Assembly: GCA_016177775.1 (NCBI GenBank)
Contig: JACOUQ010000036.1
Coordinates: 1 to 32,752 of the forward strand
Source: Geobacter sp.
GTDB taxonomy: Bacteria > Desulfobacterota > Desulfuromonadia > Geobacterales > Geobacteraceae
Direction: 5' to 3'
DNA: 32,752 nt
Shown here: positions 22,431 to 30,600 of the stretch, one piece after another
Position numbering within the stretch: position 1 is the stretch's first letter
How the letters are laid out: every line of letters starts with the position of its first letter
Translations under genes and position numbers: made by a program
Notes under the pieces: model-generated
Told to the model about the DNA's origin: nothing
The model's database searches: none
What the model saw: only the letters and a program-made list of their open reading frames with translations

Positions 22431-24818
22431 ATGAGATCCAGGGCCCCCGCAAAAGAATCTAGCTTGATTGAAGGACTGCTGCAGCCTCTGGATGCGTTGT
22501 TGAGCAGTACTGCCCATCCGGGGGATGAGTCTCTCGAAGATATCTGCGTCCGCAACGCCCTGGTCGCCCGAACGCGCTGGGTCCTTCTCGTCCTTGTTGC
22601 CCTATATTCCCTCCTTGCCGCCGGCCTTTACAGTTTCAGCATCTACGGCCTTTTCCTCATACCGGTTCAGAAAGCCACGCTCATCGGCTCACTGCTGGCT
22701 GTTGCCAGTTACAACCTGGTGCTTGAGCGCTGGCACAAACGATTCCGACACCACCGTTTCGTCACCGTCCTCCAGATATTCCTGGACATGGTATTCGTCA
22801 CCATCCTCATTCATTTCAGTGGCGGCGGCGTCAGTTGGTTCTGGCCGGTCTACCTGGTAGTCACCCTCGAATCGGCATTTCTTATGGATAAGAGGCGCGA
22901 CGTGCTCCTGCTGGTTGGAACCGGTAGCCTCATGTACGGTGGGCTGCTGTATGCCGAGTATCTGGAACTCCTCCCCCATGTGGTGATGCCGTTCGTGGAC
23001 GAGCGGCTGCACCACGATCCTCTGTACAATGTCCTGACATGGCTCTGGGTGGTGGTGCTCAACTTCACCGTGGCGCTCATCGGGGTCTTTCTCATGTCCG
23101 TGATCCGCAGGGACCGGCAGGCTCTCCGTAACAGCGAAGAGCGTCTCCTGAACTTCGTTGATTCCGCAAACGACCTGATTCACAGCTGTTCTCCCGACGG
23201 CCGGATACTGTATGCCAACAGGGCCTGGCAAAAGACGCTGGGCTATGGTGGAGACGAGATCAGCGGCCTCACTTTTTCCGACATCCTCAACCCCGAGAGT
23301 GAAGCCGAGTGCATGGCGGAATTCCGCAAGGCCCTTGACGGTGGGCCGGTCAAGGCCGTCGAGGCAGGGTTCGTATCGAAGGAGGGAGGCGTTGTTTCCG
23401 CCGAAGTGAACATTTCCTGCGGTTTCAAGGACGGGAAACCTTCGGTTGTCTGGGGGATATGCCGTGACATCACCGAGCGCAAGCAGGCGCAGGAGCAGCT
23501 ATACCGCCTGGCACACCATGATACTCTGACCGGGCTGCCGAATCGAATCCTTTTCCTCGACCGGCTCAAGAATGCGCGTGCCCTGGCCAGGCGTCAAGGA
23601 TTCAAGGCCTCGGTTCTGTTTCTCGATCTCGATCGTTTCAAGATAATCAATGATACATTGGGGCATACTGTCGGCGACAAGCTTCTGCAGCAGGTGGCAA
23701 AGCGTTTGCTCGGCTGCGTCCGCGAGACCGACACCGTGGCCAGGATTGGCGGTGACGAGTTTACCGTGGTTCTCGTGAATGTCGGGTCGGAAGCGGATGT
23801 TGAGAGGATCGCCGACAAGATACTCAAGGCCATGGCCATCCCTTTCAAAGTGGATGAACATGAGCTTTTCGTCACCTCCAGCATCGGCATAAGCATCTAT
23901 CCGGAACAGGGTGATGATGCGGAAACACTGCTGAAGAAGGCCGATATCGCCATGTACGAGGCGAAAACCAGGGGACGGAACAATTTCCAGTTTTACACGC
24001 CGGCCTTGGACGCGAATGCGTCGAAAAAGCTTCATCTTGGTAACGATCTTAGAAAGGCCATGGAACGTGACGAGTTCATTCTGCACTACCAGCCGAAATT
24101 CGACATCGCCTCGGGGAAAGTCACTGCGCTGGAGGCTCTGGTCCGCTGGGAACACCCGGAACACGGCCTTCTTCCCCCCGCCGATTTCATTCCCCTTGCC
24201 GAAGAGATGGGGCTGATTGTCCCCCTTGGCGAATGGGTGCTCAGGACAGCTTGCCGGCAGAATGCGGAGTGGCGCAAGGAGGGGATGAAACCGCTCAGGA
24301 TCGCGGTCAATCTCTCGGCGTTGCAGTTCAGGCAGAATGATCTGCCTGAGATTATCCGGGGTGCGGTTGCTGAAAGCGGCCTTGAGCCGGAACTGCTGGA
24401 GCTGGAGATTACCGAGAGCATCATCGTCCAGGACCCGGAAACTGCCGTGGATATACTGAATGAATTAAGGGAAATGGGGATTTACATTTCGGTGGACGAT
24501 TTCGGGACCGGCTACTCGTCGCTTCTGCACATCAAGCGTTTTCCCGTGGATACGCTCAAGATTGACAAGTCCTTCGTCAGGAACGTGGACAAATGCTCAA
24601 CGGATGGCGCCATTGCCCAGGCCATCATAACCATGGGGACCAGTCTGGATATCAAGGTGATCGCCGAAGGGGTGGAAACGGAAGGGGAGCTGGCTTTTCT
24701 GAAAGAGAATCATTGCGACGAGGCGCAGGGGTTTCTGTTGAGCGTGCCGCTTCCTGCCGGGGAAATACCTGGGTTTCTGAGTCGGACCGAGGCGGCGCTG
24801 GCATCTACCTCAGATTAG
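22431..24818 (+). CDS. Membrane PAS-GGDEF-EAL cyclic-di-GMP enzyme
   Basis: 795 residues. Five to six membrane helices occupy about 48-225. A PAS domain covers about 232-352, ending [12 protein letters not shown]. The GGDEF domain (about 355-522) has an intact catalytic GGDEF (440-444) and the inhibitory-site RxxD at R431-D434. The EAL domain (about 535-790) has EALVRW (567-572), [23 protein letters not shown] and EGVETEG, so both making and breaking of cyclic di-GMP are possible; which dominates cannot be read from sequence. It lies 59 bp after hpnN but has its own promoter. The ribosome-binding site at this ATG is poor; a TTG at codon 12 is an alternative start. Confidence 0.92.
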   Translation: MRSRAPAKESSLIEGLLQPLDALLSSTAHPGDESLEDICVRNALVARTRWVLLVLVALYSLLAAGLYSFSIYGLFLIPVQKATLIGSLLAVASYNLVLERWHKRFRHHRFVTVLQIFLDMVFVTILIHFSGGGVSWFWPVYLVVTLESAFLMDKRRDVLLLVGTGSLMYGGLLYAEYLELLPHVVMPFVDERLHHDPLYNVLTWLWVVVLNFTVALIGVFLMSVIRRDRQALRNSEERLLNFVDSANDLIHSCSPDGRILYANRAWQKTLGYGGDEISGLTFSDILNPESEAECMAEFRKALDGGPVKAVEAGFVSKEGGVVSAEVNISCGFKDGKPSVVWGICRDITERKQAQEQLYRLAHHDTLTGLPNRILFLDRLKNARALARRQGFKASVLFLDLDRFKIINDTLGHTVGDKLLQQVAKRLLGCVRETDTVARIGGDEFTVVLVNVGSEADVERIADKILKAMAIPFKVDEHELFVTSSIGISIYPEQGDDAETLLKKADIAMYEAKTRGRNNFQFYTPALDANASKKLHLGNDLRKAMERDEFILHYQPKFDIASGKVTALEALVRWEHPEHGLLPPADFIPLAEEMGLIVPLGEWVLRTACRQNAEWRKEGMKPLRIAVNLSALQFRQNDLPEIIRGAVAESGLEPELLELEITESIIVQDPETAVDILNELREMGIYISVDDFGTGYSSLLHIKRFPVDTLKIDKSFVRNVDKCSTDGAIAQAIITMGTSLDIKVIAEGVETEGELAFLKENHCDEAQGFLLSVPLPAGEIPGFLSRTEAALASTSD

Positions 24819-25262
24819 CCCGGATTCCTTGCGTTCAAGGTAATCGTCGAGGATCTTCCGGTGGTCGAAGCAGAGTTGCGAGGGTAGTTGATCCAGAGGG
24901 AAGACGGCGACATTTGTCGCATCGTCGGCTGCGGAGGGAGTTCCTTCGGCCGTGGCAACGAAGACCGTGGAGATGTTGTGCTGCCGCGGGTCGCGTGCCG
25001 GGTCCGAGTAGCACCCCAGAAGTCGTAGCCCCGAAACATTCAGCGAGGTCTCCTCTAGGGCTTCCCTGACAGCAGCCTGTTCCAGAGATTCCCCGTAATC
25101 GACAAACCCGCCAGGCATTGCCCACCCGTACGGCGGGTTCTTCCGCTCGATCAGGACAATCCCTTCTTTCAGCTCGATGATGATGTCTACCGTGGGAAAG
25201 GGGTTGCGATATGCCTTTACGACTGCGCCGCAGGAAGGGCAGGTGAGATGGTCGGCTGGCAT
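24810..25262 (-). CDS. NUDIX hydrolase
   Basis: 150 residues. The NUDIX box runs from GGFVDYGE to REALEET (G-x5-E-x7-REAxEE), with Ser where the consensus has the last Gly. A CPSCG knuckle at residues 8-12 and a conserved MPGGF entry suggest the NUDIX group with an N-terminal zinc-ribbon-like start, seen in several ADP-ribose and NADH pyrophosphatase-like proteins; the substrate is unknown. ATG at 25262 has GGAG 8 nt upstream; the longer frame to 25313 is rejected. The last 9 bp overlap the end of the convergent GGDEF-EAL gene, so no terminator fits between them. Confidence 0.88.
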   Translation of the reverse strand: MPADHLTCPSCGAVVKAYRNPFPTVDIIIELKEGIVLIERKNPPYGWAMPGGFVDYGESLEQAAVREALEETSLNVSGLRLLGCYSDPARDPRQHNISTVFVATAEGTPSAADDATNVAVFPLDQLPSQLCFDHRKILDDYLERKESGLI

Positions 25263-25315
25263 GGAATGCTCCGGAACGGAAATGCTGTGTAAATGGTGGT
25301 TGATGCGACACAATC

Positions 25316-25340
25316 TAGAGACGCGTGCAATGCGTCTCTA
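25316..25340. repeat. REP-like palindrome, family E
   Basis: TAGAGACGC (25316-25324), 7-nt loop, GCGTCTCTA (25332-25340), perfect arms. It lies between the NUDIX gene and the terminator of the PxxKW gene. Confidence 0.7.
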
Positions 25341-25375
25341 CGACCCCGCACGAACGAAGGGCCTTGAAGCAAAAC

Positions 25376-25407
25376 AAAAAAAGGGGAGGATAAACTCCTC
25401 CCCTTTT
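25376..25407. terminator. Bidirectional Rho-independent terminator
   Basis: A-run, GGGGAGGA (25383-25390), loop TAAAC, TCCTCCCC (25396-25403), TTTT. It ends the PxxKW gene on the minus strand 21 bp after its stop. Confidence 0.85.
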
Positions 25408-25428
25408 CCTGCTCCTGCTTGGAACGGG

Positions 25429-25722
25429 TTACTTTTTCTTGCCACCACCGGAGGCTTTTTTGGAAGCCTTGAGCGGGTTGACCTTCGTCTCTTCAGACTT
25501 GATCTCGACCTTTACATGCGTGGCGAAGTTGCATAAACCGCCAGTCCATTTCTTGACCGGGGCGGGATAGGCACTGCACACCTTGCCGATGGTCCCTTCG
25601 ACGATACGGTCGCATCCTTCACAGTTTTCCACCACGACCTGGCAGGAACCCTCGGAAAAAATGCACCCCTGTTTTCCCCAGAATGTGCATTCTATGCCGG
25701 GGAGCACGGTTTGACACTGCAT
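25429..25722 (-). CDS. PxxKW-family cysteine-rich protein
   Basis: 97 residues with a strong site (AGGAGG 7 nt before ATG). Eight cysteines at 3, 12, 20, 27, 34, 37, 49 and 64 suggest metal or cluster binding, with C34-x2-C37 as one close pair. PVKKW at 55-59 is the family's signature. A lysine-rich tail (LKASKKASGGGKKK) ends the protein. The family is typical of anaerobic Desulfuromonadota/Desulfobacterota; its function is unknown. The frame is open to 25956, but the start at 25722 gives the family's N-terminus. Divergent from the phosphomutase, with its own terminator. Confidence 0.88.
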   Translation of the reverse strand: MQCQTVLPGIECTFWGKQGCIFSEGSCQVVVENCEGCDRIVEGTIGKVCSAYPAPVKKWTGGLCNFATHVKVEIKSEETKVNPLKASKKASGGGKKK

Positions 25723-25967
25723 TGCGCGTCCTCCTGAAAACTTTTTGAGCAGCTGCTCGAAATTTAACTCTAGCAATTTTGCGGAAAAAAAGTCAACAGG
25801 AAAAATGTGTTTCCCAAGACCCTTTCCCTTGACTGGTTGCAGCCTCTGTATTAACCTTTCTGCGAGAACGCCGCAGAGCGATTCTGACTTTGCTGCGCCT
25901 GGCGCAGCTCCAGGGATAATGGCAGCTGCAAAGCCCAAATTTTTCATGCCTTTCAAGGAGGGACTCG

Positions 25968-27386
25968 ATGACCCGAATCACGTTTGGCACATCAGGCTGG
26001 CGAGGGATTTTGTGCGAGGATTTCACGTTTGACAATATAAAAGTCGTGGTGCAGGCGATTGCCGACCATGTGGTTGCCTCCGGCGAAAAGGAGAAGGGTG
26101 TTATTGTTGGCTGTGACTCCCGTTTCATGGGGGACCGGTTTGCCAAGGAAGCAGCAAGGGTCCTTGCCGGCGCCGGCATCAGAACATTTCTCTGCAACAG
26201 GGACACCCCGACCCCGGTCATTTCCCACGAGATCCTGCGCAGAAGGGCGGCCGGCGCCATAAACTTCACGGCAAGCCACAATCCCCCCGAATATAACGGC
26301 GTGAAGTTCTCCCCTTCGTGGGGCGGGCCGGCGCTACCGGAGACCACCAAAGATATCGAGCGCCGGGCCAACGAGATGCTGGGTGAGATCTGCTACAAGG
26401 AATGCCAGCTGGACAGCGCCATAAAGGAAGGGCTCCTGGAGGAGATCGATCCCAAGGAAGAGTACCTGCGCGACCTGGAGCGAAAGATCGACTTCAGCGT
26501 ACTGAAATCGCTTGGCAAGGTGGCGCTCAACCCCATGTACGGGACAGGACGGGGGTATCTGGAAGAGCCGCTCATGGCCCACCATGTGCCGGTCGAGATC
26601 GTCAACAACTATCGTGACCCCTATTTCGGCGGCTTCCCTCCCGAACCTTCGGAGAAATACATCCAGGATTTCATCGGAAAGGTTAAAGGTGACCCTCAAA
26701 TCAGGCTGGGGCTCGCCACCGACGGTGACGCCGACCGGTTCGGCATCGTGGACGAAGACGGCACTTTCATCGAACCGAACTACATAATTGCCCTTCTCCT
26801 TGATTATATGATCCGGATGCGTGGCTGTACCGGCGGGGTGGCGCGGAGCGTGGCCACTTCGCACCTGGTTGATGCGGTGGCGAAAAAGCATGGCATCGAG
26901 TTGTTCGAAACTCCCGTCGGCTTCAAGTATATCGGCGAGTTGATCAGCAAAGATAAGATCATCATCGGCGGCGAGGAGAGCGCAGGCCTGACCATCAAGG
27001 GGCATGTACCGGAGAAGGACGGAATACTGGCTTGTTTCCTGGTGGCGGAAATGGTGGCCCGGGAGGGCAAGTCGGTGAAAGCTCTGCTGGAAAGGTTGTA
27101 TGGTGAGGTGGGCCGGTTCGTCACCAGCAGGGAGAACATCCATCTGACCCCGGAACTGGAGGAGGCCTTTGCCGGCAAGCTCCAGGCGACTCCGGCCGAA
27201 TTCGCGGGGATCAAGGTGAAAGATACGGTAACCATGGACGGCGCGAAATTCATCATGGAGGACGGCAGCTGGCTTCTGTTCCGCAAGTCCGGCACTGAGC
27301 CGGTCGTGCGTCTTTACGGCGAGGCGTCGTCGGCCGGCCAGCTGAGCAAATTGATGGCAGCCGGACGGGAGCTTATTCACAAATAG
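25968..27386 (+). CDS. Phosphoglucomutase/phosphomannomutase family protein
   Basis: 472 residues with a strong site (AAGGAGG) before ATG. The active-site phosphoserine is S103 (TASHNP), the magnesium loop is D252-G-D-A-D256-R (DGDADRF), the sugar loop is GEESAGL, and the phosphate-binding end is RKSGTEPVVRLY. It moves phosphate between C6 and C1 of glucose or mannose (possibly glucosamine), feeding cell-surface sugar and glycogen-like pathways. The members of this alpha-D-phosphohexomutase family cannot be told apart by these motifs alone. Its neighbours are unrelated, and no operon is evident. A distinct promoter starts nifU downstream. Confidence 0.9.
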   Translation: MTRITFGTSGWRGILCEDFTFDNIKVVVQAIADHVVASGEKEKGVIVGCDSRFMGDRFAKEAARVLAGAGIRTFLCNRDTPTPVISHEILRRRAAGAINFTASHNPPEYNGVKFSPSWGGPALPETTKDIERRANEMLGEICYKECQLDSAIKEGLLEEIDPKEEYLRDLERKIDFSVLKSLGKVALNPMYGTGRGYLEEPLMAHHVPVEIVNNYRDPYFGGFPPEPSEKYIQDFIGKVKGDPQIRLGLATDGDADRFGIVDEDGTFIEPNYIIALLLDYMIRMRGCTGGVARSVATSHLVDAVAKKHGIELFETPVGFKYIGELISKDKIIIGGEESAGLTIKGHVPEKDGILACFLVAEMVAREGKSVKALLERLYGEVGRFVTSRENIHLTPELEEAFAGKLQATPAEFAGIKVKDTVTMDGAKFIMEDGSWLLFRKSGTEPVVRLYGEASSAGQLSKLMAAGRELIHK

Positions 27387-27410
27387 TGCTCCGGCACACT
27401 GGAACTCATA

Positions 27411-27435
27411 ATACTTGACTAAAACACTCAGGCAA
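27411..27435 (+). promoter_or_regulatory. IscR type 1-like site upstream of nifU
   Basis: The left half ATACTTGACT matches the IscR type 1 half-site; the right half (CACTCAGG) matches less well and the final TAT is missing. The site overlaps the -35 box and spacer of the nifU promoter, which is where an Rrf2-family repressor would act. Confidence 0.45.
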
Positions 27436-27443
27436 GTTATGTT
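27415..27443 (+). promoter_or_regulatory. Sigma-70-type promoter for nifU-nifS
   Basis: TTGACT (27415-27420), 17-bp spacer, TATGTT (27438-27443). Transcription would start near 27450, about 65 bp before the nifU ATG. Confidence 0.65.
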
Positions 27444-27514
27444 AGGGCTATTCCGGCAAAATGCCCGGGATCGTTTACGCTTCAACGTTCACACTACCTT
27501 TCTGGAGGAAACAG

Positions 27515-28372
27515 ATGTGGGATTATACGGATAAGGTCAAGGAACATTTCATGAACCCGCGCAATGTGGGTGAAATAGTGGATGCCGACGCAATCGGCGA
27601 GGTGGGGAGCCTTGCATGCGGCGATGCGCTCAAGCTCTATCTCAAGCTGGATGACAACAAGGAACTGATCGTTGACGCCAAGTTCCAGACCTTCGGCTGT
27701 GGCAGCGCCATTGCTTCATCATCGGCGCTGACCGAGATGATCAAGGGGAAGACCCTGGACGAGGCTCTGGCGGTCACCAACCAGGAGATCGCCGATTTTC
27801 TCGGGGGGCTGCCGGAGGAGAAGATGCACTGCTCGGTCATGGGGCAGGAGGCGCTGGAGGCGGCAATTGCCAAGTACCGTGGCGCCCCGGTTCCTACCCA
27901 CGGACACGGCCACGAGGAGCAGGAAGGCGAGATCGTCTGCAAGTGCTTCGGCCTCACCGACGGCTTCCTCAGAAAGGTCATCGCCTCCAACAAACTCCAT
28001 ACCGCCGAGCAGGTGACCCATTTCACCAAGGCTGGCGGGGCATGCGGTGGCTGTATCCCCAAGATCAAGGAAATTATCGCCGAGGTGCTCGGTGAGCAGA
28101 AGGAGGAAGCGCCGAAGCGTCCCGAGAAGCTCACAAATCTCCGCAAGATGCAGCTCATCCAGGAAGTTCTCGAAAACGAGGTCCGTCCCCAGCTCTGGGC
28201 CGACGGCGGTGACCTGGAGCTCGTCGATATCGCCGGTAACGTCGTGCAGATCGCGTTCCGCAAGGCATGCGCCGGCTGCGCCTCCTCGGGCTACACCGCC
28301 AAGTTCGTGGAACAGAAGCTCCGCGACATGGTGAGCACCGACATCATCGTGGAGGAGGTGGACGGGCAATGA
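27515..28372 (+). CDS. nifU: Fe-S cluster assembly scaffold NifU
   Basis: 285 residues with all three parts of full-length NifU. The IscU-like part has C35, C62 and C106; the central [2Fe-2S] ferredoxin-like part has C142-x-C144 and C177-x2-C180; the C-terminal Nfu part has C252-x2-C255 (CAGCASS). The ATG at 27515 has GGAGG 6 nt upstream; an in-frame start at 27461 is rejected because the scaffold fold begins at MWDYTDKV. It is coupled to nifS by an ATGA overlap. In Geobacter-type bacteria NifU/NifS may serve general Fe-S assembly as well as nitrogenase; no nif structural genes are nearby. Confidence 0.95.
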   Translation: MWDYTDKVKEHFMNPRNVGEIVDADAIGEVGSLACGDALKLYLKLDDNKELIVDAKFQTFGCGSAIASSSALTEMIKGKTLDEALAVTNQEIADFLGGLPEEKMHCSVMGQEALEAAIAKYRGAPVPTHGHGHEEQEGEIVCKCFGLTDGFLRKVIASNKLHTAEQVTHFTKAGGACGGCIPKIKEIIAEVLGEQKEEAPKRPEKLTNLRKMQLIQEVLENEVRPQLWADGGDLELVDIAGNVVQIAFRKACAGCASSGYTAKFVEQKLRDMVSTDIIVEEVDGQ

Positions 28373-29541
28373 GAGAGATATATTTCGACAACAACGCCAC
28401 CACCAAGGTCGACGAGGCGGTCTTCGAGGAGATGCGCCCCTATTTCTGCGAACTGTACGGCAACCCGAGCTCCATGCACTTCTTTGGCGGCCAGGTGCAG
28501 AAAAAGGTGGACGAGGCCAGAGGCCGGGTGGCCAGGCTCCTGGGTGCCGAACCCTCCGAGATCGTTTTCACCGCCTGCGGCACCGAGAGCGACAACGCCG
28601 CCATCCGCTCCGCCCTGGAGGTTTTTCCGGAACGGCGCCACATCATCACCACCCGGGTGGAGCACCCGGCGGTCCTCACCCAGTGCCGCAACCTGGTCAA
28701 GAAGGGGTATCGGGTAACCGAGTTGAATGTGGACGGCGAAGGGCGCCTCGATCTGAACGAGCTCCGCTCCGCCGTGGACGAGGACACCGCCATAGTGTCG
28801 GTGATGTACGCCAACAACGAGACCGGCGTGGTCTTCCCTATCGAGGAGATCGGCGCCATTGTCAAGGAGAAGGGGAAGGGGGCGTTGTTTCACACCGACG
28901 CCGTGCAGGCGGTCGGCAAGATCCCGCTGGACATGCCTACGTCCACCATTGACCTCCTCTCCCTCTCCGGGCACAAGCTCCATGCGCCGAAGGGGATTGG
29001 CGCCCTCTATCTCCGCAAAGGTGTGCCTTTCCGGCCTCTGCTGGTTGGGGGGCACCAGGAGAAAAACCGCCGCGCCGGTACCGAGAACACCGCCGGCATC
29101 ATTGCCCTGGGCAAGGCGTGCGAACTGGCGCATCAGCACATGGATGACGAGAACACCCGCGTAAAGGGGATGCGCGACCGGCTGGAAAAGGAGCTGCTCG
29201 CCCTTATTCCTGCTGCCCGCATAAACGGCGGCGAGGCCGTAAGGCTTCCCAACACCCTCTCCATCGCCTTCGAATACGTGGAAGGGGAGGCGATCCTGCT
29301 CCTTCTCTCCGAAAAGGGGATATGCGCTTCCTCCGGCAGCGCCTGCACGTCAGGCTCGCTCGAGCCCTCCCACGTGCTGCGCGCCATGGGGGTGCCGTTC
29401 ACCTGCGCCCACGGTTCCATCCGCTTCTCCCTCTCCCGGTTCAACACTGACCATGAGATCGACACCGTCATAGCCGAGCTTCCTCCGATCATCCGCAGGC
29501 TGCGGGATATTTCCCCCTTCGGCCGGGAGTTGCTGAAGTAG
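28369..29541 (+). CDS. nifS: Cysteine desulfurase NifS
   Basis: 390 residues. The PLP lysine is K203 (LSGHKLHAP), H99 (VEHPAV) stacks on the cofactor, and the active cysteine is C326 in SSGSACTSGS, the loop type of group I desulfurases. It supplies sulfur from cysteine to NifU, encoded immediately upstream with an ATGA overlap (28369-28372). The frame is open further upstream to 28267 inside nifU, which is rejected because YFDNNATTKVD is the normal start. A terminator follows about 30 bp after the stop. Confidence 0.95.
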   Translation: MREIYFDNNATTKVDEAVFEEMRPYFCELYGNPSSMHFFGGQVQKKVDEARGRVARLLGAEPSEIVFTACGTESDNAAIRSALEVFPERRHIITTRVEHPAVLTQCRNLVKKGYRVTELNVDGEGRLDLNELRSAVDEDTAIVSVMYANNETGVVFPIEEIGAIVKEKGKGALFHTDAVQAVGKIPLDMPTSTIDLLSLSGHKLHAPKGIGALYLRKGVPFRPLLVGGHQEKNRRAGTENTAGIIALGKACELAHQHMDDENTRVKGMRDRLEKELLALIPAARINGGEAVRLPNTLSIAFEYVEGEAILLLLSEKGICASSGSACTSGSLEPSHVLRAMGVPFTCAHGSIRFSLSRFNTDHEIDTVIAELPPIIRRLRDISPFGRELLK

Positions 29542-29570
29542 CTGCGGTTTCATTTTCTCGATATTCACAG

Positions 29571-29604
29571 ACCCTCTGACGGCATTAGCTGCAGAGGGTT
29601 TTTT
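29571..29604 (+). terminator. Rho-independent terminator of nifU-nifS
   Basis: ACCCTCTG (29571-29578) pairs with CAGAGGGT (29592-29599), followed by a T-run. Confidence 0.8.
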
Positions 29605-29852
29605 GTTTTTGTGCCGAGTAGCGGGTATTTTTCCAATGATGCGCTATGCTTTATTTCATCCAAAACAATTCGACTCGCGCAAAGACGCAAAGGCCGCAAA
29701 GAAATTCAAATACCAATGGAGATTGAGAACCATACCTATCAGGTGAAAGTCACAAGCCCGATTGCTGTTTTAGTTCTTCTTTGCGTGCTTTGCGGCTTTG
29801 CGTGAAACTGCTTTTTTCAGGTTTATCACATTCACCATTTCAGGAGGAATCG
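29605..29852. repeat. Intergenic region holding an inverted dispersed repeat, family F
   Basis: Left arm about 29676-29705 (GCAAAGACGCAAAGG, CGCAAAG) and right arm about 29775-29806 (TTTGCGTGCTTTGCGG, CTTTGCG) are imperfect inverted copies built from the word GCAAAG, about 70 bp apart. The remainder of the nifS-SIMPL gap is AT-rich with no gene; any promoter for the downstream pair is not clear. Confidence 0.6.
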
Positions 29853-30590
29853 ATGAAACGGTTTGCTATTGGCTGCACTCTTCTTTTCATTTCCGTACTT
29901 GGGCCCACGTTGCCTCTCTACGGCATGGACGGGACGAAGGAGGAGAAACCGCCGGTGATTACAGTTACCGGCACGGCCACTGACGAGTTCCCTCCCGACA
30001 CGGCCATACTCTCCCTTGCGGTGGAGACTAAAGCGGAAACGGTCGACGAGGCGTCGCGCCAGAACAACAGCCGGAGCGAAAAGGTGATCTCTGTCCTGAA
30101 AAAGCTCCTGGACATCCCTGCCGGAGACACCATCCGGACTTCAGCCTTTTCTGTCCAGCCGGTCTATGAATATGACGACAAGAAGCGGCGCAACATCCTG
30201 ACCGGCTACCGGGTGCTGAACAGGGTAACGGTCTCCACTTCCGTAACCCGCATGGTGGGGGAGCTGATCGACAGGGGATTGAAGAATGGCGCGAACAATG
30301 TGGATGACATCCGCTTCGTGCTGAAGGATGACCGGAAGGCTTGCGAGGGGCTGCTGGTGAAGGCGGTGGAGCGGGCGCGGGCCGATGCGGAAACCGTGGC
30401 ACGGGCGCTCGGCACTGAAATAGGCGGGGTGCGGCAGCTCACTCCTTCCTGCACCGGGGAGCAGCCGCCGATCATCATGGGGATGGCCCGGGCCAAGACC
30501 ATGGAAGCCGCGGACGTGGCCACCCCCATTGAGGCAGGAAGCAACAAGGTCCACGGAACGGTAACGGTGGAGTTCTATCTGAAACGGTAG
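29853..30590 (+). CDS. SIMPL-domain (DUF541) periplasmic protein
   Basis: 245 residues with AGGAGG before ATG. An N-terminal signal peptide of about 24 residues is followed by the SIMPL domain: a first conserved stretch VTGTATDEFPPDTAILSL, a central GYRVLNRVTVS, and a C-terminal HGTVTVEFYLKR. The family (E. coli YggE is a member) is linked to oxidative-stress defence, but its mechanism is unknown. The upstream in-frame start at 29781 lies in a repeat and is rejected. It ends 10 bp before the AsmA-like gene, so the two form an operon. Confidence 0.87.
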   Translation: MKRFAIGCTLLFISVLGPTLPLYGMDGTKEEKPPVITVTGTATDEFPPDTAILSLAVETKAETVDEASRQNNSRSEKVISVLKKLLDIPAGDTIRTSAFSVQPVYEYDDKKRRNILTGYRVLNRVTVSTSVTRMVGELIDRGLKNGANNVDDIRFVLKDDRKACEGLLVKAVERARADAETVARALGTEIGGVRQLTPSCTGEQPPIIMGMARAKTMEAADVATPIEAGSNKVHGTVTVEFYLKR

Positions 30591-30600
30591 GAGGTGTCCA

